This document shows positions 55,201 to 64,000 of a stretch of DNA of 64,000 nucleotides, piece by piece. The notes beneath the pieces are model-generated. The model saw only the letters and a program-made list of their open reading frames with translations, did no database searches and was not told the origin of the DNA. The DNA is from Saprolegnia diclina VS20 (taxonomy: Eukaryota; Oomycota; Saprolegniomycetes; Saprolegniales; Saprolegniaceae), in assembly GCF_000281045.1 (NCBI RefSeq), contig NW_008246075.1, positions 576,970 through 640,969 of the forward strand, read 5' to 3'. A program made the position numbers and the translations under genes. Positions within the stretch are counted from its first letter, which is position 1, and each line of letters starts with the position of its first letter.

Positions 55201-55937
55201 CCGAGCGCGTCGGCTTGCACGTGCATGTAGGCGAGCCAGAGGTCGACGTTGGACGGGTCCTGGCGCAGCGCCGCGTTGAAGTGCTTGTTCTGCGCCACGA
55301 CACGCGCCTCGCGCCGCTGGCTCTCGAGCTCTGCGTCCTCGTCGCGGATCGGCGTATACGGCTCGAGCGCAAGGAAGGGCGCGCCGTCGTCGTCGGTTGC
55401 TCGTTCGCCACGCTCGGTCGGGAGGTGCAGCGACAGCGCCGAGACCTTGTGCTTGGCGTCAAAGTAGCGCAATGACGCTTCGTCGTCCGCCTCGCGCTTG
55501 CGCTTGAAGAGATGGTACCTAGGCAAGAGAGAACGCTCGATGGACACGAAAACAAGCACATCGTACCGGGGCACGTCGGTCGCGTTGAGCGTGCCGTAAA
55601 AGAGATTGTCCTTGTCCTTGCCGTGATCGATTTCGTAGAGCTTGTCGACCTTGGAAGGAGGAGCGATCGGCCGCTTATGCGCAAGCGCCCGCGGCTCCTC
55701 GGCGCGACGCGCAGGCTTGGGCAGCGCGATGGGACCAGTGGGCTGGCGCGACGGGGCCACGGGCGTGAACCCTTCGTTCGTATCATCGTCGTCTTCGCCG
55801 GCCTTGTAGCTCTTGCCCACATTAAGCCATGCTACGTATTCGACCCACATGAGGCCATGCCCGGCTCTTTGATGCCCACCTATCGCCTGAGCCTCTGTCG
55901 GCGCTGCCGGCTGCGTTGCGCGGCCTGCCGAAAACAT
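52210..55937 (-). CDS. NRDE2: NRDE2 homologue (exosome/splicing-linked HAT-repeat protein)
   Basis: Nine exons (55937-55880, 55831-55567, 55518-54901, 54846-54621, 54578-53341, 53293-52867, 52821-52687, 52638-52487, 52438-52210) encode 1115 residues, as in animal NRDE2 (about 1160). The N-terminal block has AWLNVGKSYKAGE and the signature YEIDHGKDKDNLFYGTLNAT followed by DVPRYH. The rest is half-a-TPR (HAT) helical repeats (NVDLWLAYMHVQADALG; DAWLHLLQRKQMQFG; LWRLYLRFEVHVGC; KVLYRSIHKCPWSKALYLDA). NRDE2 proteins bind the MTR4 exosome helicase in nuclear speckles and affect splicing and nuclear RNA silencing. All phases close. The stop codon overlaps the 3' end of the sterol reductase gene. 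Confidence 0.9.
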
Positions 55938-56595
55938 CTCTCGTGGTCGTCCGGAAATTAACCGGACGCGATGCCAAGATCCAAGTTATGCCCCGGGGTA
56001 CGCGAACGGTCGCTCATCTTGGATCCAACATTCATTGTGTGGCAAGTTGCACGGTCGAGGCTACGATCGTAGCAAAGGAGCGCAGTGGCCTCGTCATCGC
56101 AGGCTCTTGTTGGCAGGAGACAGAGTACTTCAATTCTCTGAAATGAAACGACGACCCAGCGCGATCGGACCAATCGCGCGGATCGAAACCGAAGATGCGA
56201 AACACTGCCAAAACATTGTTGAAATTGAGTTTGAGAGTCTGGATGGTGTCGGCGCGCTATTAGCCAGGGTGAACGAGCGATCGACCAATATATATACTGC
56301 AGTAGTATGAGCGTGGATGGCAATATATATACTCTCGACCAAGGCGCAATACCGATGATGGTATAAATGTTCTCGTCACTATTGCATATGTTGCGCATAA
56401 CGACCGGGCGAGATGCAGCTCTGTCCATCGTCCGTCCGGTCGGGTCGCCCCTTGAATGGTGTGCCAGTCGTGAGCGAGTTCGAACCCAACGCGCGTCTTG
56501 TTCTTTTGCGGTTGGAAAAAGCGCGTTGGGCCACCGCCTCCCAACGGCAACGACCGACCTCTGCAACCCTTGATCTGCACAATCAAATTGACTAC
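55938..56595. other. Divergent promoter region between NRDE2 and the lectin gene
   Basis: About 660 bases. Two AT-rich patches, CCAATATATATACTGCAG (56285-56302) and GCAATATATATACTCTCG (56320-56337), are 13-base near-copies 35 bases apart, and may be TATA-like promoter elements of the lectin gene. No gene recognised. Confidence 0.5.
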
Positions 56596-57099
56596 ATGAA
56601 GATTTCCGCTCTCCTCACTTGCCTCGCGCTGGCGTTTGCGCCGACCGCGTCTGCTGCTTGCTGCTCGGTTTGCACGAGCCGAGTGGCTGCCAGCATTTGC
56701 TCCAACAGCGACAAGACGAACCGGGTCGCTCGGTTCCCAAGCAAGTGGACCGTGCCGTACCCGTCCAAGCTCGTGTCGAGTACGCTGTCGCACGTGGCCA
56801 ACTTTTCGACGACGGGCGATTTTCGCGTCATCAACAGGGGCACAAACAAGGTGACGTGGACGGCCAACTCGGGCTTCAGTGACCCGGACGAAGCCGAGTT
56901 TGCGGGCCAAGTGCTGCAGATCTTGAACACGGGGCAGGTCGTCGTCTACGACGCGAGCGAAGGCATTGCGTCGTGGATCCCCGATATGTTTCCCGTCGAC
57001 CAAAAGGACTTTTGCGCCATCATGCAGGACGACGGCAATTTTGTCATCTACGACCCGAGCTGCCGGCCTGTGTGGGCCTCCAACACGTATGGCAAGTAG
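56596..57099 (+). CDS. Secreted bulb-type (mannose-binding-like) lectin
   Basis: A single exon of 167 residues. The N-terminus is a signal peptide (MKISALLTCLALAFAPTASA, cleavage expected before ACC). After a short Cys-rich segment comes one bulb-type lectin domain, which ends in QDDGNFVIY and then PVWASNTYG. This is the QxDxNxVxY mannose-binding motif with its conserved Trp. An upstream partial site (LQILNTGQVVVYD) is degenerate, so probably only one sugar site is functional. The protein is small, secreted and Cys-containing, as expected for a cell-surface or extracellular glycan binder. I chose the ATG at 56596 because it begins the signal peptide; the open frame upstream is not coding-like. 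Confidence 0.85.
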   Translation: MKISALLTCLALAFAPTASAACCSVCTSRVAASICSNSDKTNRVARFPSKWTVPYPSKLVSSTLSHVANFSTTGDFRVINRGTNKVTWTANSGFSDPDEAEFAGQVLQILNTGQVVVYDASEGIASWIPDMFPVDQKDFCAIMQDDGNFVIYDPSCRPVWASNTYGK

Positions 57100-57168
57100 G
57101 CATTCAAACATAACCTTAACGCACGCTAGCTCCATTCCCTACGTTACCGAACGCATAGGAAAAATTGG

Positions 57169-57571
57169 TCAAGCACCAGGGTTGCCGAATCGTTGTGGTT
57201 GTTGCTGCTGCGGTTGTTGCTGCTGCGGTTGTTGCGGCTGTTGTTGCTGCTGTTGCTGAAGCAGTTGGTGTTGGTAGTGGAGTGCTGTTTGGTGCTGACC
57301 AGGTTGAGATACTGGCTGCGAGTGCGGATGGTGTCCGCGCTGGTGCTGCGCGTACTGCGCCTGGCGCTGCTGCAGTTGTTGCTGGGGGTACGGAGCATGC
57401 TGTGCGTACTGGTGCTGCGGTGGGCCTTGCTTGGGCGCTGGGTGCTTTGGAGATTGTTTTCTCGATGCCGGCTGCTTGTGCGCTGGGTGCTTTGACGGGG
57501 CCGGCTTTTGCAAAGCTTGCTGCTGATTCGGATGCTGCTGATGGTACTGTTGTTGTTGGAGCGAATGGTGT

Positions 57572-57603
<32 letters not shown>

Positions 57604-58976
57604 TTTGTGCAGCTGTTGTTGCTGTTGGCGCTGTTCTTGTTCTTGGTGTTGGAGGTTCTGCGGCGACCCCGTCGTGAGCCGCGCTTTCTCATACAAGCGA
57701 TAGCGTAGGCACTCGCGCTGGAAGCGCTCGAGGTCCTGCATAGCAAGTTGCTGGCACTTGGCCAAAACGGCGGGCGATGCACCCTGGAAGAGCTGCTGCA
57801 GAACGTGGATATCGGTCACTGTGCGCTCGACGTAGAGGTCCTTGAAATAGTCAAACGCGCCGGACGCAGGCACGGGCCGCGGCGGCACCTGAGGCGGCAG
57901 CGACAACAGCTGCTTCACAGGCATCGTGCTCTTCTGCGCGGCAAATGTCTCGAGCTTGCGACGCTTGAGGAACTGCTCTGCGACCACATGCAGGGGCCCA
58001 TAGCTGCCCTTGGCCTCCTCTGTCTCAGCCCGGGGTCGCTTCTCGTACCCGTTGGGGTGGTACGTCGGGTACAAGCGCAGCGGCTCGGCGTCCGGCGTCG
58101 GTTTGGCGGGCTTGGGCGACGGCGTCACACGGGGCTTGGCGCCCACGGTCTCGAAGAGGCCCTTGGTTTGCATCGTCGGCTGGATCTTCTCGGTCTTGTC
58201 GTTGAGCTTGAAAGCTACAGAGTCGTCCATGGATGAAAACCTGTCGAGTCAAAGAGGCGGGACCTGCGCGCTTGTTCTCCAAGATCTCGGCCGTTGCGCC
58301 GAGGTCCTCGACGTCCGAGTCGGGCGCGAGCGCATCGTCGTCGCTGTCAGATGCGGCGCCGGAGAGGTCCATTCCATGCGCCGGCGCGTCTTCGTACGCA
58401 AGAAACTTCCAGAGCTCTTGGCAAGCGCTAATGCAAGGACGTGAGACCTTATGATGGGGTCGGACGGTACCGAGGCCGCCACTGCAACTTGTGCTTGGAC
58501 GCCATCTTGGCCGCGACATCGTCCCAGTTGATGGCAACTACACCGCCAGTATGAGCTATGACACGTCGAAGGTCGAAGGAGGCGCCTGACCTGGCGGCTT
58601 GGCGTCGGCCATGCTGCCGCTCAGCTTGGCATTCATTTGGTCGAGGATCTCACTGCACATGAGGTTGGCGTCCGTGACCGTGTACCGCCCGAGGATCTTC
58701 TCGCGGCCAAAGTTGGACGACGACTTGCGCAGAAGCGGGTGCGTCGGCGACACGCGCGGCGCGGCCTCGGCCGTTGGCAGCGGAACCTCGGCCGTCGGGA
58801 CATCGTCGTTGGCACCTACGACGCTGCATGAGAAAGGCCACGTCGCGTGCGAGCCTACCCGCAGTGTCGAGAGGGCTTAGCGACGCGATATGCGCCTCCT
58901 TGTTGCTCTCGGGCGCAGCGCTTCGGCGTGTCGTCATCGGCACCGGCGCCGATGGCACGCTTGGGCTTGTGGGCAT
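57169..58976 (-). CDS. Polyglutamine protein with possible SANT-like segment
   Basis: Five exons (58976-58859, 58815-58591, 58537-58471, 58427-58264, 58214-57169) encode 539 residues. The N-terminal 110 residues include a helical block (LGRYTVTDANLMCSEILDQM). Next comes INWDDVAAKMASKHKLQWRP followed by CQELWKFLAYED, a spacing of Trp and hydrophobic residues like a Myb/SANT helix set, then an acidic Ser/Asp linker. A conserved-looking region (LRLYPTYHPNGYEKRP; AFDYFKDLYVERTVTDIHVL) precedes about 130 residues dominated by Gln with Pro, His and Ala. The composition suggests a nuclear transcription or chromatin cofactor, but no family is recognised. It converges on the lectin gene 69 bases away. 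The Gln tract is encoded by mixed CAG and CAA codons. Confidence 0.75.
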
Positions 58977-59117
58977 GGTATTAATGGCGGATGTTTAAAA
59001 CAGTCGCAATTTGTTTTTTTCGGGGTCCGCTTATTGGTCAAAATGCACATCGCGCGTGCTCGACGACAAAGACAAAGTTGTCGATCGCTCAAACGACAGG
59101 TTGTAGTACTGTGTCGG

Positions 59118-59150
59118 ATTATACCGAGATTATACCGAGATTATACTGAG
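59118..59150. repeat. Three tandem 11-base units (ATTATACCGAG)
   Basis: ATTATACCGAG at 59118 and 59129, and ATTATACTGAG at 59140. It lies in the 300-base divergent promoter between the polyglutamine gene and the pseudokinase gene, about 130 bases before the latter's ATG. The 11-base period is close to one helical turn. Confidence 0.7.
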
Positions 59151-59276
59151 AGCAGCCCTTATGACCGAGCGAGGAGCCAAACATCCTGCGCCGTTGTCGT
59201 GGCAAAGAGTAGGATCGCGTTTGAGCTCAACTCTTGGCGATTTGCTGCAACCAAGTGCACAACGAAAAAAAGCAGT

Positions 59277-60285
59277 ATGGGCGCTCGTGGATCGACGACG
59301 CACTGCTGCTGGTCGGCAGGCGCCGTTGCGCTAGCGAGCCCACTTGTCGACTGCAAGGACACCTTAGACGAGCAGCCCGTCACTCCGGCATTCGAGCTGC
59401 CTGTCATTGTCGCGTCCGAGCTCACGGTGCTCGGTACGATTGGCAATAGAGGTCGTGGGCGCGTCGCACGCGCCGACTTTCGCGGCCGCGCCGTCGCCGT
59501 GCGCTTCCTGAACGAAAAGCTGACGGACTCGTTTTGTCGCTACGCACTCCGGGTGCACCGGTACACTTTATCTGTCTAGGACATGACTGTGAGAGCTCAT
59601 ACCTTTGCACGCTTCTTGTAGACTCGAGTCGAGCAACATTGTCGCGCTCGTCGGTGTTATGGACCCACGCTCGTACACGCCATCGCTCGTGACAGAGTTT
59701 ATGGACGGCGGCACAGTCGAGCAGCTTGTCGAGCGAAAGCACCGTGCGGACGAGGAGCGTAAAGCGCTGGACCCGTCACTCCTGGACGTTGCCATCGCTG
59801 TCGCCGACGGGCTCACGGCGCTCCATGGCATCAACTTGGTCTACGAGCACTTCCAACCACGAAACGTGCTCCTCAACAGCAAGGGCGCCATCAAGCTATC
59901 GGACGTGACGTCGGCGTTGGATTTCACGTGCGAAATGACCATGTGCACCAACAGAAGCGAGTCGTACTACTGGGCGCCCGAGATCTTGATGCACGAGATC
60001 GACGTACCGACCATTGCTGCCAACATCTACTCGCTGGGCATTCTCCTGGTTGAGCTCTCGACACTGGAGACACCGTACATCGAAGCGTACCACAAAGGGC
60101 TTTCGCACATCAAAATTCTACTGGCCATCGAAGAGTGCCATTTAACGCCAGCCCTGCGGGACGACTGCCCCGATTGGTACCGTGAGCTCGTGGCTTTATG
60201 CTTGTTATCCGACCCAACGCAGCGGCCGACAGCTCGAGACGTCGCTCGTGCGCTTCGAGAGGGTTCCGCTAAGCCATGCGCGTAA
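59277..60285 (+). CDS. Protein kinase-like (TKL-type) pseudokinase
   Basis: Two exons (59277-59560 and 59622-60285) encode 315 residues, almost all one protein-kinase fold. The Gly loop is visible (GTIGNRGRGRVARADFRG). The VAIK lysine is Arg76 (AVAVRFL). The catalytic-loop HRDLKPxN is replaced by YEHFQPRN at 169-176, so the catalytic Asp is His171 and its Lys partner is Gln173. DFG is DVT (Asp189 kept). The APE motif (WAPEIL), the D-x-Y/W-S-x-G region (NIYSLGILLVEL) and the final Arg (PTQRPTARDV) remain. It should fold but not phosphorylate, so a scaffold or allosteric role is inferred. The start codon and the 61-nt intron are my choice by phase; exon 1 could begin earlier. Confidence 0.8.
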
Positions 60286-60464
60286 CCAGTTGTCAGATCC
60301 ACCACTGTTTTCATAAGTTGAGAAGGTTTTCCACAGTCTATGACTGTTTCATTCGTCGAACAGCGTTGTCATGATATCGTGTGGTGAACGAGTCGTGGTT
60401 GAATCCGTAAAATACTTGATGTTTTAGTTTTAGTTTCACATGACAGTGTAGAGATAAAAAAGAG

Positions 60465-61090
60465 TTTGGCTCAGATGGTGATGCATGTTATACTTCTACA
60501 TAATTGTCGTTCAGAACAGGTCTGTAAATAACAATCCTCATCGCCAAATGCAAATTACGAAATAGGATAAGAGCTTCATAAACACAGGTGTATGTCTCAA
60601 CATGACTCGCAAAGGGTAATATGCATTCAGAGTGGTGCATAGGTTGTAATCATTCGCTCTTGGTTCCATAGTAAAATGCAGTAATTATGTATATAGAAAG
60701 CCTCATGATGATAACACAGAAATTATGTCTCTTCAGCTGAGTTCAGTGAGTTGTTAGTTTTACTCCTTAGCTTTCCATGCAAATATAAATATATTGAAAA
60801 GAGTAGGCTCAGATGGTGATGCATGTTATACTTCCACATGATTGTCGTTCAGAACAGGTCTGTAAATAACAATCCTCATCGCCGAAAAATAAAAGTCAGA
60901 TATCTAACGGATCTTCTACAGTGCCACATGGGGCTTCTAGAAGGGGAATCCATAGAAGTATCATCAATCTTTTTCACACACAGGAAACAAATAAAATAAT
61001 GAGCTTCATAAACACAGGTGTATGTCTCAACATGACTCGCAAAGGGTAATATGCATTCAGAGTGGTGCATAGATTTGTAATCATCGCTCA
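60465..61090. repeat. Direct duplication in an AT-rich island
   Basis: Two sequence blocks occur twice in the same order. Block A (about 83 bases, from GCTCAGATGGTGATGCATG to CAATCCTCATCGCC) is at about 60469-60545 and 60808-60884, with three or four differences. Block B (about 75 bases, starting GAGCTTCATAAACACAGG) is at about 60573-60650 and 61001-61075. In the first unit the blocks are about 28 bases apart, in the second about 116. The duplicated region is much more AT-rich than the rest of the window. It looks like a segmental duplication followed by a deletion, or overlapping remnants of a mobile element. Confidence 0.85.
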
Positions 61091-61821
61091 TTTTTATATG
61101 CAAATGCAAACTACAATCTGTCGATAAAGATGTCAGCAAGACATTGTTGATACGACCGTACATGCAACGGCCGCATCCGTAGGAATCGCTGAATGCTATC
61201 GCTTCCGTAAAAAGTACTGGTTCAGTCACAATAAGATCCAACTTTTCAGCGGGATCAAAAATACTGCCGGCGTGGAGTGATGGGAAGCAGGTACTATCCA
61301 AAATATGGAAAATGTAGTGTAGTTGAAGGGTCAGACCATTGAAAAAAATATCATCGCGATAACGCGGATCTAGAACACGGACCAATGGAAATAAAAATCA
61401 TTCCCTTCACTGCTACATATGCAAATTACAATGTGTGTGTTGCTCACATTATGGGTGATAGTGTATATCTTGCCTTCATGGCTAGTTGGTACAAGCCTCA
61501 GAGAAGTGTTTTTGCATCATTGCAACACGATAACTAACTAGACGATGTCTGTAGATACTATCGAAGACTCAGTGGTGCAATATAGTGATTCCGGATTGCA
61601 GCATTTCCACAGATTAGAATTCAGTAGAGGGAGCTGTTTATCATCGTTGTCTTCGAATATCATACAATGATCAATACGAATGTAGGAGCGAGCTCCTCAA
61701 GACACTTGCCTTGAAAGACGCAAAATGCAGAATGAGAACTCCCCGCACCAAGATGGGCAGTCCGGATAATATTATTCTTCTTCGAATCGTATTTAATGAT
61801 GTATTCTAAAGCGTATACGTT
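60876..61821 (-). pseudogene. Broken AT-rich gene, product not recognised
   Basis: On the minus strand several protein-like stretches lie in order but in different frames. At 61821 begins EYIIKYDSKKNNIIRTAHLG...CVFQGKCLEELAP. The next frame continues IRIDHCMIFEDNDDKQLPLL...STDIV, then after about 100 bases EGNDFYFHWSVF, and then RVLDPRYRDDIFFNGLTLQL...GCGRCMYGRINNVLLTSL, which runs on into the repeat sequence. The frame changes have no splice-like borders at the joins I can see. The composition is AT-rich, unlike the neighbours. I read this as a decayed gene of a repeated family, perhaps carried by a mobile element. A real gene with unusual introns remains possible. I do not recognise the protein. 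Confidence 0.4.
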
Positions 61822-62306
61822 GATCAAGCTATTGTTTAAATAGAAGCACGATTTTGAACGGACGCATTATATTTCTGAACGCTCGGCCCAAGGCAAAGTG
61901 GCTGCCACTCGTTTTTAAACGGCATCCGATTGGCCAAAATTCTACAAGTGCAAGTGGCGCTGCTCGAGCCTGCACGCCAGCGCCACGTACACATGCCCCC
62001 GCAAGGGTCGGCGTTCCTTTGGTCGGCAAGCGCGAGGCATTGTATTAGCTCATTTATCCTAGAGATAGTCAAGCTTATGGCTTGTGGTACCACCTCTTGG
62101 CAGAGCGCTATGCCATGGTGGTGCTCCAGCCAAATCGATGCCGCCACTTGCTCCCGCTCGTGTAGTGTGATGCCGTGTATTGCGGTATTGCTGCCAGTTG
62201 TCGCTACATATCGAGCTGCCGTGGGCAACGAGAGGGCCGACTGAGCAACAAACAGTGTGCTCTGTAGTATGGTCGTGTTCATAGCACGCGGATTGCTGCT
62301 TATTAT
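61822..62306. other. Intergenic region, nothing recognised
   Basis: About 0.5 kb between the AT-rich island and the stop codon of phosphoglycerate mutase. The composition returns to GC-rich near 61900. No feature recognised. Confidence 0.45.
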
Positions 62307-63149
62307 TTACTTGGTTTGGTTCTTGACGCCAAGGATGCGCTGGCGGATCTCGTCTTGGTTGCCCAAGTAGTAGCCGCTGAGGGGCGCAATCGCGTCCTTG
62401 TGCGGAATCGGCTTCAAGTTGTCGTCCAAGTGGTAGATGAGCGGGATGCCAGTCGGGATGTTGAGGTCTGTGATCTCGTCCTTGGAAATGTTGTCGAGCT
62501 CCATGACGAGCGCGCGCAAGCTGTTGCCGTGCGCCGCAATCACAACGTTCTTGCCCGCACGGATGCTCGGTTCGATCTCCTCGCGCCACGTGGGCATGAC
62601 ACGCTCGGCCGTCATCTTGAGCGACTCGCTCAGCGGCAAGTCCTTCGTGTCCAAGCCGCTGTAGCGACGGTCGTGGCCCGGGTAGTACTCGTTGTCCGTC
62701 GTGAGCTGCGGCGGCGGAATGTCGTAGCTGCGGCGCCACACAAGCACCTGCTCCTTCCCGTGTTTCTGGACTGTCTCGTTCTTGTCGAGGCCCGTGAGGA
62801 GACCGTAGTGACGTTCGTTGAGGCGCCAGCGGTGCTCGACCGGGATGTACATCTGGTTGCTCTCTTCGAGCACATGCCACAAGGTGCGGATCGCGCGCTT
62901 GAGGTACGACGTGTACGCGACGTCAAACGTCAGGTTGGCGTCCTTGATGAGCTGGCCCGCGGCCTTGGCCTCTTCGTGGCCCTTGGCACTGAGTGCCACG
63001 TCGTACCAGCCCGTGAACTTGTTGAGCTTGTTCCACTCACTCTCGCCGTGGCGGAGGAGCACGAGCGTGTGCTTGCTGCGGCGACCGGCGCGGACGAACT
63101 GCATCGTGGCTTCGATCTTTCGTTTCCCAAAATGACCAGTCACTCCCAT
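62307..63149 (-). CDS. 2,3-bisphosphoglycerate-dependent phosphoglycerate mutase
   Basis: An intronless gene. From the ATG at 63149 it gives 280 residues; an inner ATG at 63104 ([20 protein letters not shown]) gives 265. The fold is the dPGM histidine-phosphatase type: [10 protein letters not shown] (phosphorylated His34 in the long form), [12 protein letters not shown], the catalytic Glu in [17 protein letters not shown], and the second His in [12 protein letters not shown]. The tail [17 protein letters not shown] is close to animal and bacterial GpmA. It interconverts 3- and 2-phosphoglycerate in glycolysis. Oomycetes can also carry glycolytic enzymes with mitochondrial presequences; the basic N-terminus with no acids until residue 13 could act as a weak one, but this is uncertain. 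Confidence 0.95.
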   Translation of the reverse strand: MGVTGHFGKRKIEATMQFVRAGRRSKHTLVLLRHGESEWNKLNKFTGWYDVALSAKGHEEAKAAGQLIKDANLTFDVAYTSYLKRAIRTLWHVLEESNQMYIPVEHRWRLNERHYGLLTGLDKNETVQKHGKEQVLVWRRSYDIPPPQLTTDNEYYPGHDRRYSGLDTKDLPLSESLKMTAERVMPTWREEIEPSIRAGKNVVIAAHGNSLRALVMELDNISKDEITDLNIPTGIPLIYHLDDNLKPIPHKDAIAPLSGYYLGNQDEIRQRILGVKNQTK

Positions 63150-63669
63150 TCCTTGCCTGAGCTGCCGGTTAAATCCACTGTATCCGTACTGGATTCATCG
63201 CGCCGGTTGCGGGCCGGAGCAGACAGCGTCGGTCGGGCGGTCGTGGACGCGGTGCCATGACGCACGACGTGTCGATGTACCCAGAGCCTCTCACAAGAAC
63301 AAGCTCCTCGCGCTCGGATGCTGCACCACGTTGTCCGTTGCCCGTAGCCACAAGATCGTTCGGTTAGCGGCTTCAAGAATCCAGCGGGAGCCAATCACAG
63401 CACACGTTGACGAGCTCCTCTGTTGGTGGTACCATGACGACGAGGGCGATCAGCAGAAATTGTTGTCGTAGAAATGGCGTGCGGCGCCAACAAGTTGTTC
63501 CGTGCGCAGGTCAACGTACCAAACGAAGCAAGTCGGACGACCTCTACCGCAGCGAGGCGCAGTCGCGACCGCACAGGGCAGAGTCTCTTTTGCATATATT
63601 GAAGCACAAGTTACGTAGTCGATATCTTGGGGGATGCATAGCAGACCGTCTACGAGACGGACACGGGCA
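63150..63669. other. Intergenic region, nothing recognised
   Basis: About 0.5 kb upstream of phosphoglycerate mutase and downstream of the partial gene at the window edge. No gene or repeat seen. Confidence 0.45.
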
Positions 63670-63989
63670 GCGCGCTGAGAACGGTGCGGCTGTAGCCCTT
63701 GACCTGCAGGTCGAGTTTTTCAAAAGCCTAAGCGCCGTTCGTGTCATGAATCGCAGACTGTGGTCTTTGTTTGCCTCGTCCATCTCCTGCATGCGGCGCT
63801 TGAACGCGCTTTCCTCGCGCGACGCCTACGAGTTGTAAGATACTATTACGTTCCTTCGATAGGCGAGAGCACGGTACGTGGCGCTTGAGTTCTTGCGTCG
63901 CGTGGCTCGTGGTTTGGGTGTTGTGCTCGATCGAGCAAATTGTCTCGAGAAGGTCTTTGAGCTCGGTCGTCGCCGACGCCAAGGCCTAG
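63670..63989 (-). CDS. 3' part of a coiled-coil gene, cut by the window edge
   Basis: A minus-strand gene whose 5' exons lie beyond base 64000. An exon follows a TAG acceptor at about 63990 and reads LASATTELKDLLETICSIEH...HATQELKRH. A 52-nt intron (GTACCG...CGTAG) follows. The next exon begins ASREESAFKRRMQEMDEANK, all heptad-like helix. A last stretch reads AFEKLDLQVKGYSRTVLSAL and ends at a stop codon near 63670. No clear splice pair joins the second and third stretches, so either the last junction is wrong or there is a frame break. Family not recognised; it looks like a small coiled-coil adaptor. Confidence 0.5.
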
Positions 63990-64000
63990 TCAACATGAAG

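Noticed and set aside
52210-55937. Initial reading of the NRDE2 exons as two separate HAT-repeat genes
   Set aside because: Phases join across all eight introns and the total length equals that of known NRDE2 proteins.
60465-61090. Repeated blocks considered as a CRISPR-like array
   Set aside because: Only two copies, long blocks of unequal spacing, and a eukaryotic genome; a segmental duplication explains them.

Overview
The window is nuclear DNA of a filamentous protist, most likely an oomycete and probably one of the Saprolegniales. Reasons: GC-rich third codon positions; many introns of only about 45-60 nt that end almost always in TAG; a glutaminase-cyclase HIS7 fusion; a run of heat-shock-factor-like genes; several flagellar genes, as expected of a zoospore-forming organism; and a sterol delta-14 reductase, consistent with a lineage that makes sterols. 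Genes are densely packed on both strands in much of the window. The first 10.7 kb and the 60.3-62.3 kb stretch are much sparser. I placed introns by hand from reading frame, GT-AG borders and family conservation. Phases close in frame for every multi-exon gene except the armadillo gene (one base short) and the partial gene at the right edge (unresolved).

Layout. 2.2-8.6 kb: three HSF-type DNA-binding genes in tandem on the minus strand, separated by 1.1-2.5 kb without recognisable genes. 10.8-20.5 kb: DAW1 (flagellar dynein assembly), TOM7, a RING-H2 gene, a 12-exon armadillo/IQ-type gene with a one-base frame break, and a small coiled-coil gene. 20.6-31 kb: HIS7, a polytopic membrane protein, a SHIPPO/STPG-type flagellar gene, a long RING-finger gene with a K-box-like helix, a small repeat-containing ORF, and a large inverted repeat. 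31.2-38.6 kb: intronless UTP10/HEATR1 and mitochondrial ribosomal protein L22. 39.9-45.6 kb: a tandem array of three CRT-like transporters interrupted by a 568-base assembly gap. 46.1-49.3 kb: thioredoxin, a B9D2 protein with a long basic N-terminal extension, and protein-L-isoaspartate methyltransferase. 50.8-58.9 kb: sterol delta-14 reductase overlapping the tail of NRDE2, a secreted bulb-type lectin, and a polyglutamine nuclear-type protein. 59.3-60.3 kb: a pseudokinase. 60.3-61.9 kb: an AT-rich island with direct repeats and a broken gene. 62.3-64 kb: phosphoglycerate mutase and the 3' part of a further gene.

The genes do not form one pathway. Two themes recur. One is flagellum and basal body (DAW1, the SHIPPO protein, B9D2, possibly the coiled-coil protein). 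The other is small local gene families (three HSFs, three CRT-like transporters). The most unusual items are the extended B9D2, the pseudokinase, the conserved linear motifs shared by the HSF proteins outside their DNA-binding domain, the GTAC-type intron donors, and the inverted repeat and AT-rich island.
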